Below, one piece after another: positions 1 through 15,366 of a stretch of DNA of 64,000 bases. This stretch comes from Scylla paramamosain. Its lineage: Eukaryota; Arthropoda; Malacostraca; Decapoda; Portunidae. A program made the translations under genes and the position numbers. The stretch spans positions 15,754,497-15,818,496 of the forward strand of contig NC_087156.1 in the NCBI RefSeq assembly GCF_035594125.1, written 5' to 3'. The notes beneath the pieces are model-generated. The model saw only the letters and a list, made by a program, of their open reading frames with translations. It searched no databases and was not told the DNA's origin. Each line of letters starts with the position of its first letter. Position 1 is the first letter of the stretch.

Positions 1-599
1 TTGTTTTAAGCCTCACATTCCAATCTTCTGTCCGTGATTCTGACCTACGCATTAACCTCTGTGGCGAAGATGACAAAACTGAGGGATGATGGAGGCAAAA
101 AGGAGGTCACGGTGCCTACACGGAAAGAGAGAGGGAGTGGGAGGGAGGGACGAAGATCTGTTAATGGCTATAAGGTGTTAATGAGAAGAAAAACTCCCAC
201 TGTGGGGATAATGATGTCCGGGGGAAGGTAGGTAAGCCCCGTTAGAGATTCTCGCTTGTATATTAACCCAACTGATGACCTTCGTGATGATAAGGTCACG
301 CTAGTTTTCTTGCTAGTTTTCTTCTTTCCCTATCGTTGTTTTCGCCTGTCTCAACTCGTGTTCCTTTAAATATTAAGCATTGGCACTTTTTTTTTTTATA
401 GAATTGAACAGTAATGTAAACGTATCTGATGACCTTAGATATAAAAGCCTCATTATTTCCTCTCTTTTCCCTTTCACACTATTCTGTTCCGTTTCGACTC
501 ATGTTCTCTAGAATTTCCTTTATGTACCTGAAGAGTAGCGATAAAATGGGAAAAATACCATGCAATTGTGATTCGTAAAATAAAATAATAAATAAATAA

Positions 600-711
<112 letters not shown>

Positions 712-1026
712 GTGAAAGGATATTAATTAATTAATTAATTAATTATTATTTATTATTTTTTTCTTAACTGACGCTATTTTCCTCTCCTGAAGGTGCATAC
801 AAATCTCCCCTCAGTTTGGAAGGTTCCCGGGACGCCGTGTGCGTCTGTCATTAGCTGGGTGAGTCAGGATTCCCGGACAGAGGCCCACCACTGCTGCCGT
901 GTATGGGGTAGTTGATTATCGGGGATTAAAATGCTCCACGACTAGTCCTAATGAAGCCCTGGTCTGGTCAGGAGTGGGAGGCCTCTACCTGACTCTTCCA
1001 GCCTTCCTCCACCTGCAGCCCTTCAC

Positions 1027-1055
1027 ATAAAAGAGACATCCTGGGTCTCTTTTAT
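1027..1055. other. Perfect hairpin, 11-bp stem and 7-nt loop
   Basis: ATAAAAGAGAC and GTCTCTTTTAT flank the loop ATCCTGG. The minus strand here is open for 93 codons (985-1266) with no recognised similarity. Confidence 0.5.
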
Positions 1056-1288
1056 TCTCCCAACACCCACCGTCCTGCCTCCTACAATCACCCTCGCCAG
1101 TCTTATGTCCCTCGTTTCCCTCTACTCGACTCATTTCACCTGCCCATCGCTGTCCCTGTAAACCACTGGCCACTTCCCTCTTCTCGTATGTCCGTGCAGT
1201 GACCATCTTCATGAGCCAGGCCTTCTCTGGTCTCCTGCACGTACGGAATATCCTAAATACATTCACCTACTACATCACCATCCATCCT

Positions 1289-1326
1289 CCTGTCTGTTCT
1301 TTAATCCTTCTGTCTGTTCTTTAATC
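1289..1326 (+). repeat. Two-copy 20-bp tandem repeat
   Basis: CTGTCTGTTCTTTAATC occurs twice in a row at 20-bp spacing. Confidence 0.8.
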
Positions 1327-2759
1327 GCCTCCTTGTACATTAAAACCCAAACGTGCCACAGCCAAAGCATTCCGAGCAGCAACACAGTTTTTCCATCAGG
1401 TCTTCCGGGGCAGGAGTCTCCCAGTAACACCAAAAGTCCTCTCTGTTACCAGGCATCCTTCATCCACAGGTTAGAAAGGCTTTGTATGTCCAAGTAAAAG
1501 GGAGATGAATGTGTTATCTGCAGCGATAGGTGTCCTAAGCCCCCACGCCTCCTCCCGCGCGACCCTCACGCCCAGGGGAGAGAATGTGGCTTAATGACTC
1601 CCAGAAACCAGATCCTGGCGACCCACAAACTCCGAGCGTCGTCTACATTCTCCCCACGTGAAAATAGAGTTGATTAAACCAGTGTTTGACGATTATAATT
1701 GATGATAGTGTCAGAGATAAGGCAAAAAGGGGGTGCAGTCTCACTCGGACTTGTCTCCGCTTAAAACTTGTTCCTGCAGACCCCCTTCAACCCATCCCTT
1801 TTCCCTCCCTGTCCTTTCGGGTAGTAAACATCATCTCCTCACAACGGGCCTTCCCTCAACAGCATCTTTAGGAGTGCCTTTCCCAGCACGCCGAGTTCCA
1901 GCCTCACCGAATCTCCAGGGCATCTCGACCCCTTGCAGACGGAGGATATAGGACCTTGCTGGGGGTCTTTGTGGTCCCTGAGCAGACGAATACGGATGAG
2001 ATATGTGTGGTGATCACGATGGAGACTGCCAACTTCTAGAGGAAGCAGGGAAGCAGGAGTTAGGCTCAGCTAAGACGAGAAAGATAAATATGTCGATATT
2101 GATGTGTAGAAATGCGTTAAACTTCAATGAGATGTGTTGTCTCTCGTCTGATAGAGAGGAAGACTCTAGGAAAGTTGTCAGTGTACTTAATCTCACCGGG
2201 AGCGAGGGACTCCTTGAATACCAGTGAGTATATGACAACAAATTTAAGAGGAGTGTTACGCCGAAGAACACCCATTTCCGATAACTGTTTCGGTGTTAAC
2301 TTCAACTCGATGGAACCTGAGACTTTATTACCGACCCGAAGCGGTGGGAGTGAGGCGGCCGCGAGCCACTCACCGGCGGGAAAGTCAATGCTCTCTCTGA
2401 CAGTAACTAAATGCCAGCAGGAAGGAAAGAAGCTTTTTATATGATGAATGACACAAGAGATATTAATAATCCTGCTTGAGTAACTGGTTGGTTGTTCGCT
2501 TCTTTCCCTCTTTGCTTGGATGTTTGCTGCTTACATTCTTTGCATGTATATTTAGCACTCTCTTCCTGCAAGCCAGTGACTTGCGTGTTATGGTGGCTGC
2601 CAGTCCTCAGAAAAGAGTCTTTTATCACAAGATGCGTCACGATTTGGAAGAATCTATACAGCGCTCAGAAAAAAAAAAAAAAAAAAACAGGAAAACACCG
2701 CAGAGGCTTCATTAAAAGTTATTAAAAGTCATATGCAAACACTTACACACACACGCACG

Positions 2760-6104
<3,345 letters not shown>

Positions 6105-6745
6105 ATCTTTCTGTAAATACACCGGCGTGCTTCTCCGTCATATTTAGATTTGGTCTTTTCTTCCAATATTTCTCTTTGCATTGACGCATTGCATCGACGG
6201 GCCGCTGTTGACAGGGAGACTTTTAATGTCATAAGTTCACCACAAATTTGTATGGCAAACCGGCGCCTGGTAAGCAATTCCGGTTCGCGCCTCGATGCTG
6301 GTCTTTGGAGAGGAGCGCTGCATTAGTGTGTGCCTCCTGCAAGCCTCTGTGCACCGAGGCGAGTGTTCTTGGTGCGCTTTGTTGGTCTTGGTCAAGTGAG
6401 CCGCGAAGGAGACTCGGTGCCACTTGTAATATATAATCAACTTTTGGTATAATAGAAGGAAAACAGGCAGACCGAGAGGAAAAGAGAACGTGGAAGAAGA
6501 GGATGAATATAAAGTTCCCCAAAGAGAAAGTATGTTTTTTTTCTCTTTATCGTAGAAAAATAATCTCTTAATCAATGACTGGAGGGAATTTGATAATCAA
6601 CATTTACTCAACGATTCTTTTTATTGACTAATGAACTTAGCGTCAAGACTGCCGGAGGCGATCCGGCTGAATATGAGGAGCCGCGTGTCGGGACCCCGAA
6701 GTGACTCGGCAGGTTGTCGCGGCGGTCACCAATCGATACCCATGT

Positions 6746-7385
6746 CAGTCCCTTCATGCCGCGTCCCCAACCTTCCCTCCCTCACGTCACCAAGAATGCA
6801 CCCGACTCAAATCACTACCAACACCATAATTCTATTAATATTATTTCATAACTTCACACTATATATATTTCAGTCCCCTCTTGGCTCCGTGCCGCGTCCC
6901 GGACCTTCCCTCCCTCACGTCACCAAGAATGCACCCAACTCAAATCACTACCAACATCTATCTCTTAATACTATATTCAAACATCAATCAATATTTATTT
7001 CAGTGTTTCAGTCCTTTCCTGCCTCGTATCGGACTTTCCTTCGCTAACGTCACCAGGAATGCACCTAACTCAAGTCGCTACCAACATCAAAGCTATAATA
7101 CTCTTAATATTATTTCTATACGGCAACTGATATCTATATTAGTCCTTTCGTGCCCTGCCCCGTCCCGGACCCTTCCTTCTTTGTCTCACCAGGAATGCGC
7201 TACACTCAAATAGTTATCGATCTATATTTGTTATGTTACTATCTCAGCACCAATTTATATCTATTTCAGTTCCATCGTGCCCCTTTCCTGCATCTTGCCT
7301 CCCTCGTGTCACCAGGATTGCACTCTACGCAAACTATTATTAACATCAACATTCTTGTCTTACTTATGAACACTACTTTCTGTAT
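6746..7385 (+). repeat. Degenerate minisatellite, five units of about 125-138 bp
   Basis: Units start near 6746, 6871, 7009, 7140 and 7267. Each has the order: (TTATTT)CAGTCC, then CGTGCC or a variant, a C-rich CTTCCCTCCCTC-like block, CACGTCACCAAGAATGCAC or a variant, CTCAAATCACTACCAACATC or a variant, then AT-rich filler. Copies diverge most in the AT-rich part, so the array is old. Overlapping short open frames in it are repeat artefacts. Confidence 0.85.
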
Positions 7386-7789
7386 TTATTGAATGCAATA
7401 CGTAGAACATCGCTCACGCTCAGGATACTCACGAACTTCGAGTGTATTCTCTTGAACGCAAATCTAGCAAAACAAATCAGTCACAATGATTCAAGTTAAC
7501 AGGTCATTTAGTTCTCTGGGTGACGGTATATTTGTTTTCGTTCATTTGTTTTCCTGTTTCGCGTCCCAGCGTGGCCCGCGCCTCGTGCCGGCCCAGCTGA
7601 CCCCATGACTCGCCGCTTCCTGGGCCCGGAGTGTTTGTGGTGCCGAGTTTGTGTTTGTCCAAGTTAACCTAAGGACCCGACGCGTCCCTCGCCGTCTGTG
7701 CGTTGCTCCAGGCAGGTAAGACTGGTATGAGGGAAAAAGAATGAGGCAATTTTATACGTAGATTTGTCTTTCATAAGTGTTGACAAGCG

Positions 7790-7848
<59 letters not shown>

Positions 7849-9240
7849 AAGTAAAGGTTCCTCCGCCGGTACCCACGACCTACCTTGGTCTTGGAGGATA
7901 AACATGAGGGAGGCAGCGAGGGAGGTGAGGGCGGAGGGGGAAGACAGGTACGAAGGAAGTTGGACGCCCTAAGGAAAATATCATTACTAACAGTCACGAG
8001 ACGCACCATGTATTTTTCCTCCTCGTCACATCCTCGTATCATCAACTTGACGTCCTGATAACTGGAGACAAAAACACGAGGCATAATTTGTCGAGCATAT
8101 GCTGTCTAGGTCGGCGCTTTTAGTAAGAACAAATATGGGTAAAAAATTATTCCACATAGGGAGTCTTCCCGACCTAATATTTCAGCCCGCCAGTCCCACC
8201 CGCCCTTGCACCACCAGTCCCTTCGCCGCCCTCCCGCCCACAGCCCCTCATACCAAACCATTCCGCTCACCCCCGCCCTCGTCTGAGCCCCTTTCATCCA
8301 ACATAACTGCATGATGATGAGTCAGTTTTTTTTTATTTTTATATCTATTTCCTTTAATAGTTTCGGCTTAGGGTCATTAGGTAAGTGTTTTGCTGACGCA
8401 CCAAACACACAAACTCTCTTTCTTTACAATGCAGTGAACTTCCCACAATCTCCAGGACGCCTGCTGGGTCCTGGCGGCAGCCGACAACAACAGCTTCTCG
8501 CTCGCCAGGTGTTGTTAACGAAGTTCACAGTTCAAGTCTTTCCTTCTCCTGACCTTTGCCCTCGTGTCACGACGGAGCCCTGGGCAAGGCGGGGGAGGGG
8601 AGGTCTTGTCCCGGTGAGGATGTGTCCTGGGGGACAGCACGCAGACTGGGTGAGAGGGTGGATCGACCTACGCGACCGTTGTTATTACCTGCGCCGCCAG
8701 GCATTTCCTGAGGCACACACCTGGTGAGCCCATGGCCGAGTAGGGAAAAACTTTCAACGTTGTCAGCATGCTGATGCAAATTTACTCGTATTAATAAAAC
8801 AAATATTTCAGTGGTGGACTTCTAGCCCTGAGATACAAAAACTGCATTGCAAAATTACCAAACCCATAATAACACTGAAACAAATAGTGCAGAACACATC
8901 TATGACTTGCATTTGTCGCAGAGTTTAGAGCGAGGAATACCTGAGGGCAGGGTGCGGAGCCCCTCCCCCGGTAGCGCTGCGTGATGCGCTCGAGGGAAAG
9001 AAATCGGTCTTCCATGTTGTTGATTTAATAACATCCGTAAAGCGTTTCTTCTTCAGGCGTTCTGAGGTCAACCTTTTGTCACACTTGGTGCCCTGGAAGA
9101 GGCGCCGCCTCGCCTGAACCACAGGATCCCGGCAGGTCCTGGCGGCTTGGCTGAATTGATTTATAGGGCGTCGACCGAGGTGTGGAAAGCTTTGTCTCTC
9201 TTTTCCTGGGAAGTTTTCCATCATCTCATAAGCATTCATT
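7386..9240. other. Intergenic stretch, no gene recognised
   Basis: Apart from the GT tract at 7790-7845, this is mixed complex sequence. Open frames of up to 138 codons on the plus strand (8311-8727) show no recognisable domain. Confidence 0.45.
7790..7845. repeat. (GT)n microsatellite
   Basis: Perfect TG dinucleotides for about 55 bp. Confidence 0.97.
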
Positions 9241-9243
9241 AAG

Positions 9244-9263
9244 GTAAATGCAATTGCATTTAC
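9244..9263. promoter_or_regulatory. Perfect 20-bp palindrome with POU/Oct-like half sites
   Basis: GTAAATGCAATTGCATTTAC is a perfect inverted repeat. Each half contains ATGCAAT, close to the octamer recognised by POU-domain factors. It sits at the edge of an AT-rich block (9240-9450) with several TAAT cores. Any regulatory role is inference. Confidence 0.35.
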
Positions 9264-9771
9264 TGTTTTTACTTTGGTGGAGGTTGTCTTCCAGCGTGCG
9301 ACTCAAGCGTTTAATGAACACTAAGCAGCCTCATCGGCGCATAAATGTGATGTACGCCTTGACATAATTGAATGTCTTAGCTCAATAATTGACTCTAATT
9401 TCCAAGAAGTTATTTCATTAGTAATTATTTAACTTTTGTAGCCAGAATCGAGTTAGGCCAGTCACAAAGACAGTGCAAAACGAACACGCCACGACCCAAA
9501 CATCACCACGCCAAGGAGGTTATCCCGGCAGCGGGAGTTACCACGACCAACAAACACATACAAACGCCAATTTGTTCTGCCTTAGCAAGCCTTACACTTC
9601 CTGGTTTGCGGGTTACTTGTTAGTCGCCGTGTGTTGCGTGTCCTTCCCACACTTGACTTCATTATAATGTTGTTTTGCACAAATCATGCTTCTTGTGCAT
9701 TATCTTGTGCCGCTGTTGTGCATATTCTTCTACACGATGTAAAATGAGCTAGTATTTAATAATATTTATGG

Positions 9772-9772
<1 letters not shown>

Positions 9773-9848
<76 letters not shown>

Positions 9849-9866
9849 TAATAATAATAATAATAA
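9773..9866. repeat. (AAT)n trinucleotide repeat
   Basis: About 30 AAT units with one AAC change. Confidence 0.97.
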
Positions 9867-9912
9867 ACGGTTTATTCTTTAGGCAGCTAACAAACTGAAA
9901 ATGTACAGAGGG

Positions 9913-9917
9913 AATGT

Positions 9918-9975
<58 letters not shown>
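9913..9975. repeat. (GT)n microsatellite
   Basis: GT dinucleotides with one early TA change, about 50 bp after the AAT repeat. Confidence 0.97.
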
Positions 9976-9978
<3 letters not shown>

Positions 9979-12059
9979 CAAGACTGAGGTTCATTCTTCA
10001 TGCCATTTTAGCGTCAAAAGTGAAAAGTAAGCAGTACAGTCCTGCGGCACCGATAGACCCGTGAATGTTTTAGCCTCATCCTGGCTACCGCACCTTTCCC
10101 CTCCCCTTCCCCCACCCCCTGCCCTTGCTCCTGTGGTATTAGTCACCGGCAGCCGATACTTGGGGTCCGGAGAGGCCTCCCGCCGAGCATTAAGAGGCCT
10201 CCCGGACACTCCTCGCGATATCGCTCTTATCACGACCAATACGGCTTTATCGCCACACTCCATCGGCGGGCCGGGAAAGCCGATACCTCAGGCCGCTGCC
10301 ATCCATCAGTTGTATGGCTCCTCGGGGGAGTTTTTCAACGGGTGTCAATTGCATTCGTGCCGCTTGTTGCCCCAAGTGGTGCCTTTGGTTCCGGCTCATT
10401 TGTGGCGCAGCGGTGCCGGAGTACCAGCGAGGAAGGGGGAGCCTCAGGAAAACTTAGGAGATGTTTTCTGCAAGTGCGGATTTACATTATAGTAAGATTC
10501 AATAGTGCCTTGGCCGACCCTTGGCCGCGCGGGGCAGGCTTGGGATACCTGTCCATTACGGTATGCATAAATTTTCATTTGCACGCCATCTGTACGCTTG
10601 AAATGAGCACCTCTAAATATGCAGAAGTAAATATTTAGAGAAGAAAATTTTGAAAACATCATTATTTTCCAATCAATGGAGCGGCGAAGAGCGAGTCAGA
10701 GATGGATGGAAAGATGTTAGTTTGCCTCATGAGACGTGCATTGGTTCGCCTGTGTCCCTGCGAAGCCGCCTCCTGGGAACACCCCGCTAGGGGCGTGGGA
10801 AGCAGGGACGTCTATTTCCCAGAGGAGACTAGTCAGAATGAAAAAAAGATAGAATTAGATAAATAAAAAAAAATAAAAAAAAACGCGCAACACAGAAAAT
10901 TATGGAGTATGGCTGCTTATTTTATTGAAACTCTACTAATAAAGCAGGGAGTCAACAGAGCCGCGAGGCACAAGATTATGACGGGAAACATTTCCACCAC
11001 ATACCCTGAGCACTTGAGTGTGAATCCCTGTGGTCGTGAGACTCAGCTTGAGTGAGAGGTGAGGAAACAGGACTGACTATCACACTCAGCCTTACGTGAG
11101 ACTCTTCATCCAAGAACCTGAAGACATAACAGAACTTTAGGGCACTCAATGAAAAATAAAATAAGCATGCCTCTATAATTAAAAAAATGGAAACAAATAA
11201 ATAAATAAAATAGAATGACATAAATAAAATAAAATAAACAAATAAATATCTTTCAGTTGCTTCATAATTAATATGATGCATCTTTCGCCAATATTTCTAG
11301 AATACTCCCATAAGTTACAGCACACAGAGTGACATAAGCACATAAAAACCCAGTACTTGAAACACGCTCATCTAGAAAGAATAATATCCCCGGAAATAAC
11401 TTGAATTAATCTGAATTAATCGTACCTCTCCACTCGACCTTGAACAACTTACACACTTACGCGAACCTGCTTCCTGTGAATCAATAATTATCCTCACTGA
11501 TGTCTGACGAACTTCTTAACTTGACCTTGTGACTCTCTCACCAAAACTCTCCCAAACACCAGACTTCATCAAGCACCCTTCCTCTATTAGCACATTAGCA
11601 TCCTTGTTCTCTCATCACCTCATCTTTGCAAATCGTTCTCTTCATCGCCTTCCTCCTCCTTCACCTCCTCCTCCTCTTCCTCCTCCTCCTCCTCCTCCTA
11701 CTCCTCTTCTGCACATCCTCCTCTCTTCCCTAAAAAGTTGGTGGTGTCGCGTACCCTAAGGGATGACAAAAATAATAATACAGCGGCGTGCTTCTGTATT
11801 CTCGCGGCAAACTTCTCAATGATGTGGCGTCTAATTTTCTCCTCTTGAGCGTTGTTGGAAATCCCTTGTTTTGTGGACCTCTGGTTTCATCTTTTCTCTT
11901 TTTTTTTCTTTGATTTTTTTTTTCATTCTTCTTTATTTTGTCTCGTCCCACATTTTTTTTGTTGATTTAAATTTAACAGTCCTCTAGTTCTTATTTTTCA
12001 TACAATGAGTTTTTTTTTATTTTTGTTGTTATTTTGTGTTCTCTGTCACCTAAATTTTT

Positions 12060-12062
<3 letters not shown>
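9976..12062. other. Intergenic stretch, no gene recognised
   Basis: GC-rich at 10060-10450, then AT-rich with (AAAT)-like runs at 10860 and 11200, and (CCT)n at 11650-11700. No coding similarity seen. Confidence 0.5.

Positions 12063-12146
<84 letters not shown>
12063..12146. repeat. (CT)n microsatellite
   Basis: Perfect CT dinucleotides; a (CCT)n block follows at 12205-12240. Confidence 0.98.
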
Positions 12147-12148
<2 letters not shown>

Positions 12149-12741
12149 TTTGTAGCCGTCATCTCTTTTTCTTGTGTTTTTTTTTCCCCGCTTTTCTATT
12201 CCTCCAACTCTCCCTCCTCTTCCTCCTCCTCCTCCTCCTCTTCTCGTGACCACACTGCAAAGTTTTCAAATCATGAGCATCTTTATTCACATTTTCACTA
12301 CTCAAAATTTAGTGTCTCTTCCCTCCTCTCTAGTCTCTCTTCATTCTTAATAACCTCTCTTGCAAATTCGACCTCATCTTGCGCAGCTCCTCATATCAAA
12401 AGTTCTCAATTCACATCTAATCCACTGTCATTATCCTTCTATCTACGTTTCCCTCCGGCCACGTGCACAAATTGGCTAAATTTTTTCTTCTTCCCGTGAC
12501 TCGTGGCGGTGTTTTGTGAGAGCTTGGCAGGTTGAGTTACTTTGTCCTTCTAATAAAACTTCGAGACGTTGCTTTTACTGTTTCTCCGTCTTATAGTAAA
12601 GCTTTCATCACCAGACTTCCTTTTATGTGTATTTCTTCTCCACTTATACATAGACTTTTCTGTTTCACTTTCACACCTCTTTCCTTTTAAACCATTTTCT
12701 AGTTAATTCTTGGTTCCTTCTTTCAGCTCCCTTACTGCTTT

Positions 12742-13004
<263 letters not shown>

Positions 13005-13149
13005 CTAATTCACTTTCATCTTCCTGTTTCGTGAACACATTATTCTTTCATATCCTTTTTCTTTCTCTTTGTCCTTGGTTCATTCCTGTCATCTTCCATC
13101 AACTTGTCCTCTTTTCCTTCCTTTCATTTCACTTTCTTCCTCACGCGGA

Positions 13150-13151
<2 letters not shown>

Positions 13152-13233
<82 letters not shown>
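13152..13233. repeat. (CT)n microsatellite
   Basis: Second of three CT tracts in a 640-bp cluster. Confidence 0.98.
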
Positions 13234-13237
<4 letters not shown>

Positions 13238-13305
13238 CTCTATCCTTCGCGCTTTCCCTTCATCTTTCATCGGCACGTTCTCTTCCTCTTCTCCCTCCCT
13301 TCCCC

Positions 13306-13308
<3 letters not shown>

Positions 13309-13381
<73 letters not shown>
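13309..13381. repeat. (CT)n microsatellite
   Basis: Third tract of the cluster. The plus strand stays open across all three because CT repeats contain no stop codons. Confidence 0.98.
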
Positions 13382-13383
<2 letters not shown>

Positions 13384-14882
13384 AGCACTTCTCATCCCCG
13401 TCCTTTCCACATTCCTCTTCTTGCCTCTCTCCCTGCCACCTCGCCGCCACCACCAAGCCCACCACCACCACCGGCGGGTTCTGGTGCCATAAAACACAAG
13501 GCAGCGCGTGTGAGGCGGGGCGCGATACGGGTGTTAAGAAGAGCATTTGCATGGACGGTGCATGATGGTCGGGGGTACGGGATTCATCACCTCCTCCGCG
13601 GGGCTGCTCGTGAGTCAATAGTTAATGCCATCCCATCCAGCATCCCGCAGCCCTACCGCCCTCCAACCCTCCCGCCAGCTCCACCTCCTGCTCGCCCGCT
13701 ACTCAGCCAGGCGGGGCGCGTGACACCAGCATCGTTCACCTGCTGATGGTTCTTCTCCTCCACCCTGCTGGGATTTCACCTTTCTCTTCCATTATTTCAT
13801 GGGTGTGTTGTAAAACTGGTTAAGGATTTAATATATGCGAGTCGAAGGGGCGCTAAGGAGACCCTGCAAAGACGGAAATGAGTTAAGACAAGGAAAAGTG
13901 TGCTAATATTGTTCGTTTTCTTTTGTGACCTGGTTCTCTACTCTACTGATTCTCTTTCTCCTTCTCTCTTTATTGCGAAAGTTTGTGTGCGGGGATGGAA
14001 GATGGAGAGAAGTAGGAAAGGAAATGGAAGAAAACGGGCAGTTCAATTCATAGCTCATGGATGTTGGCGCTAACTAGACTTGTTTTTCTTTCGTTGTATT
14101 TCGTGAGTTGCTCTTTCCTTTAATGGATGGTTTTCAGCATGACTTGTATCACTGAAGATTAATTCGCGGAAAATAAAAGTGGCTGGTAGTCAAGTGTAGT
14201 TTATTGTTTCCACTTATGACCTTTTTTTTTTTAGAAGGACTGCATACAACAACTACAGAACGACAATATACAAGAACACACACACACACAAAAATAAATA
14301 AATAAATATATAAATAAATAAATAAATAAAAATAAATAAATAAAAAAATAAAATAATAACAAGCACACTGATAACAACACATAAACACACAGAGACACTA
14401 AAACCGTACAGATAAACAGACAGACACACAGACAGAGTTATATATACACCAAGTCTCAATACAAAACCTTGCAATAAATCACCGGCAAAACACCCACTAT
14501 CACTGTCCCTCCTTCAACCTACCCCCCAAATAAAAAAAAATAAAAAAAATCCCCCTTGCTCTTGAAAAACCGGTTGTGTTGCGTCTCTCCTTCACTTCCT
14601 CGGTCTAATTTATTGTTCTGTCGGAAGTGTCGGGGGTCGGTTCCCACGTTTACCGCCGTGACTCGCGCCTTCCACGTGCCGCCGTCGGGGGAGGAGGGGG
14701 GGACGCGGAGAGGAAAGGTCAAATAATGATAATATTAACATAACACGGAAAGGCGTGTTGTGCAGGGGAAGAAGTGAAGGGGTGACCTTCCTACTGCTGG
14801 AGGTGAGCTGTGGGGTTGGGGTGGAAGGGGGGAGGAGGGGAAATGATGATGAAGGAAGAGAGAGCGGGGGATATGCTTGTGC

Positions 14883-14883
<1 letters not shown>
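13382..14883. other. Intergenic stretch, no gene recognised
   Basis: GC-rich at 13430-13745 (with CAC/ACC runs), then AT-rich with (AAAT)n at 14290-14355. No convincing exon. Confidence 0.5.

Positions 14884-14953
<70 letters not shown>
14884..14953. repeat. (GA)n microsatellite
   Basis: Perfect GA dinucleotides. Confidence 0.97.
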
Positions 14954-14954
<1 letters not shown>

Positions 14955-15296
14955 AGACACCATGAGTACTGTTAGTCTAGAACGAGGGTATCTGTTGATC
15001 TGTAACACGGAGGAGGAATAAGAGAAAGACGCGGAAACACTGTCGCTGATCGTGATGGGGACTAAGGAAAAAGTAGGAAGTGGGAGACATCAAAAATCTA
15101 AATAAGACAACAGAGAAAGAAAAAAATAGTGGCGAAGGAGGAGGAGAGGGGGAGAGAAGGAACGGCACAATACAATGAGGGTTATCATGATGTCAGAGTG
15201 CAGAGGGGCAGCATTCAGATGGTGTAGGAGGGAGAGTTAAAGTATCATCACGGCCTAAGGGAGGACGAGAAGAAAGGAAGGAGGAGGAAGAGAAGA

Positions 15297-15366
15297 AGGA
15301 GGAGGAGGAGGAGGAGGAGGAGGAGGAGGAGGAGGAGGAGGAGGAGGAGGAAGAGGAGGAGGAAGA
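15297..15366. repeat. (GAG)n trinucleotide repeat
   Basis: GGA/GAG units with a few GAA changes at the end. Confidence 0.95.

Noticed and set aside
6746..7385. CRISPR-like spaced repeats
   Set aside because: The repeats are long, contiguous and diverged, without unique spacers. The DNA is eukaryotic in character.
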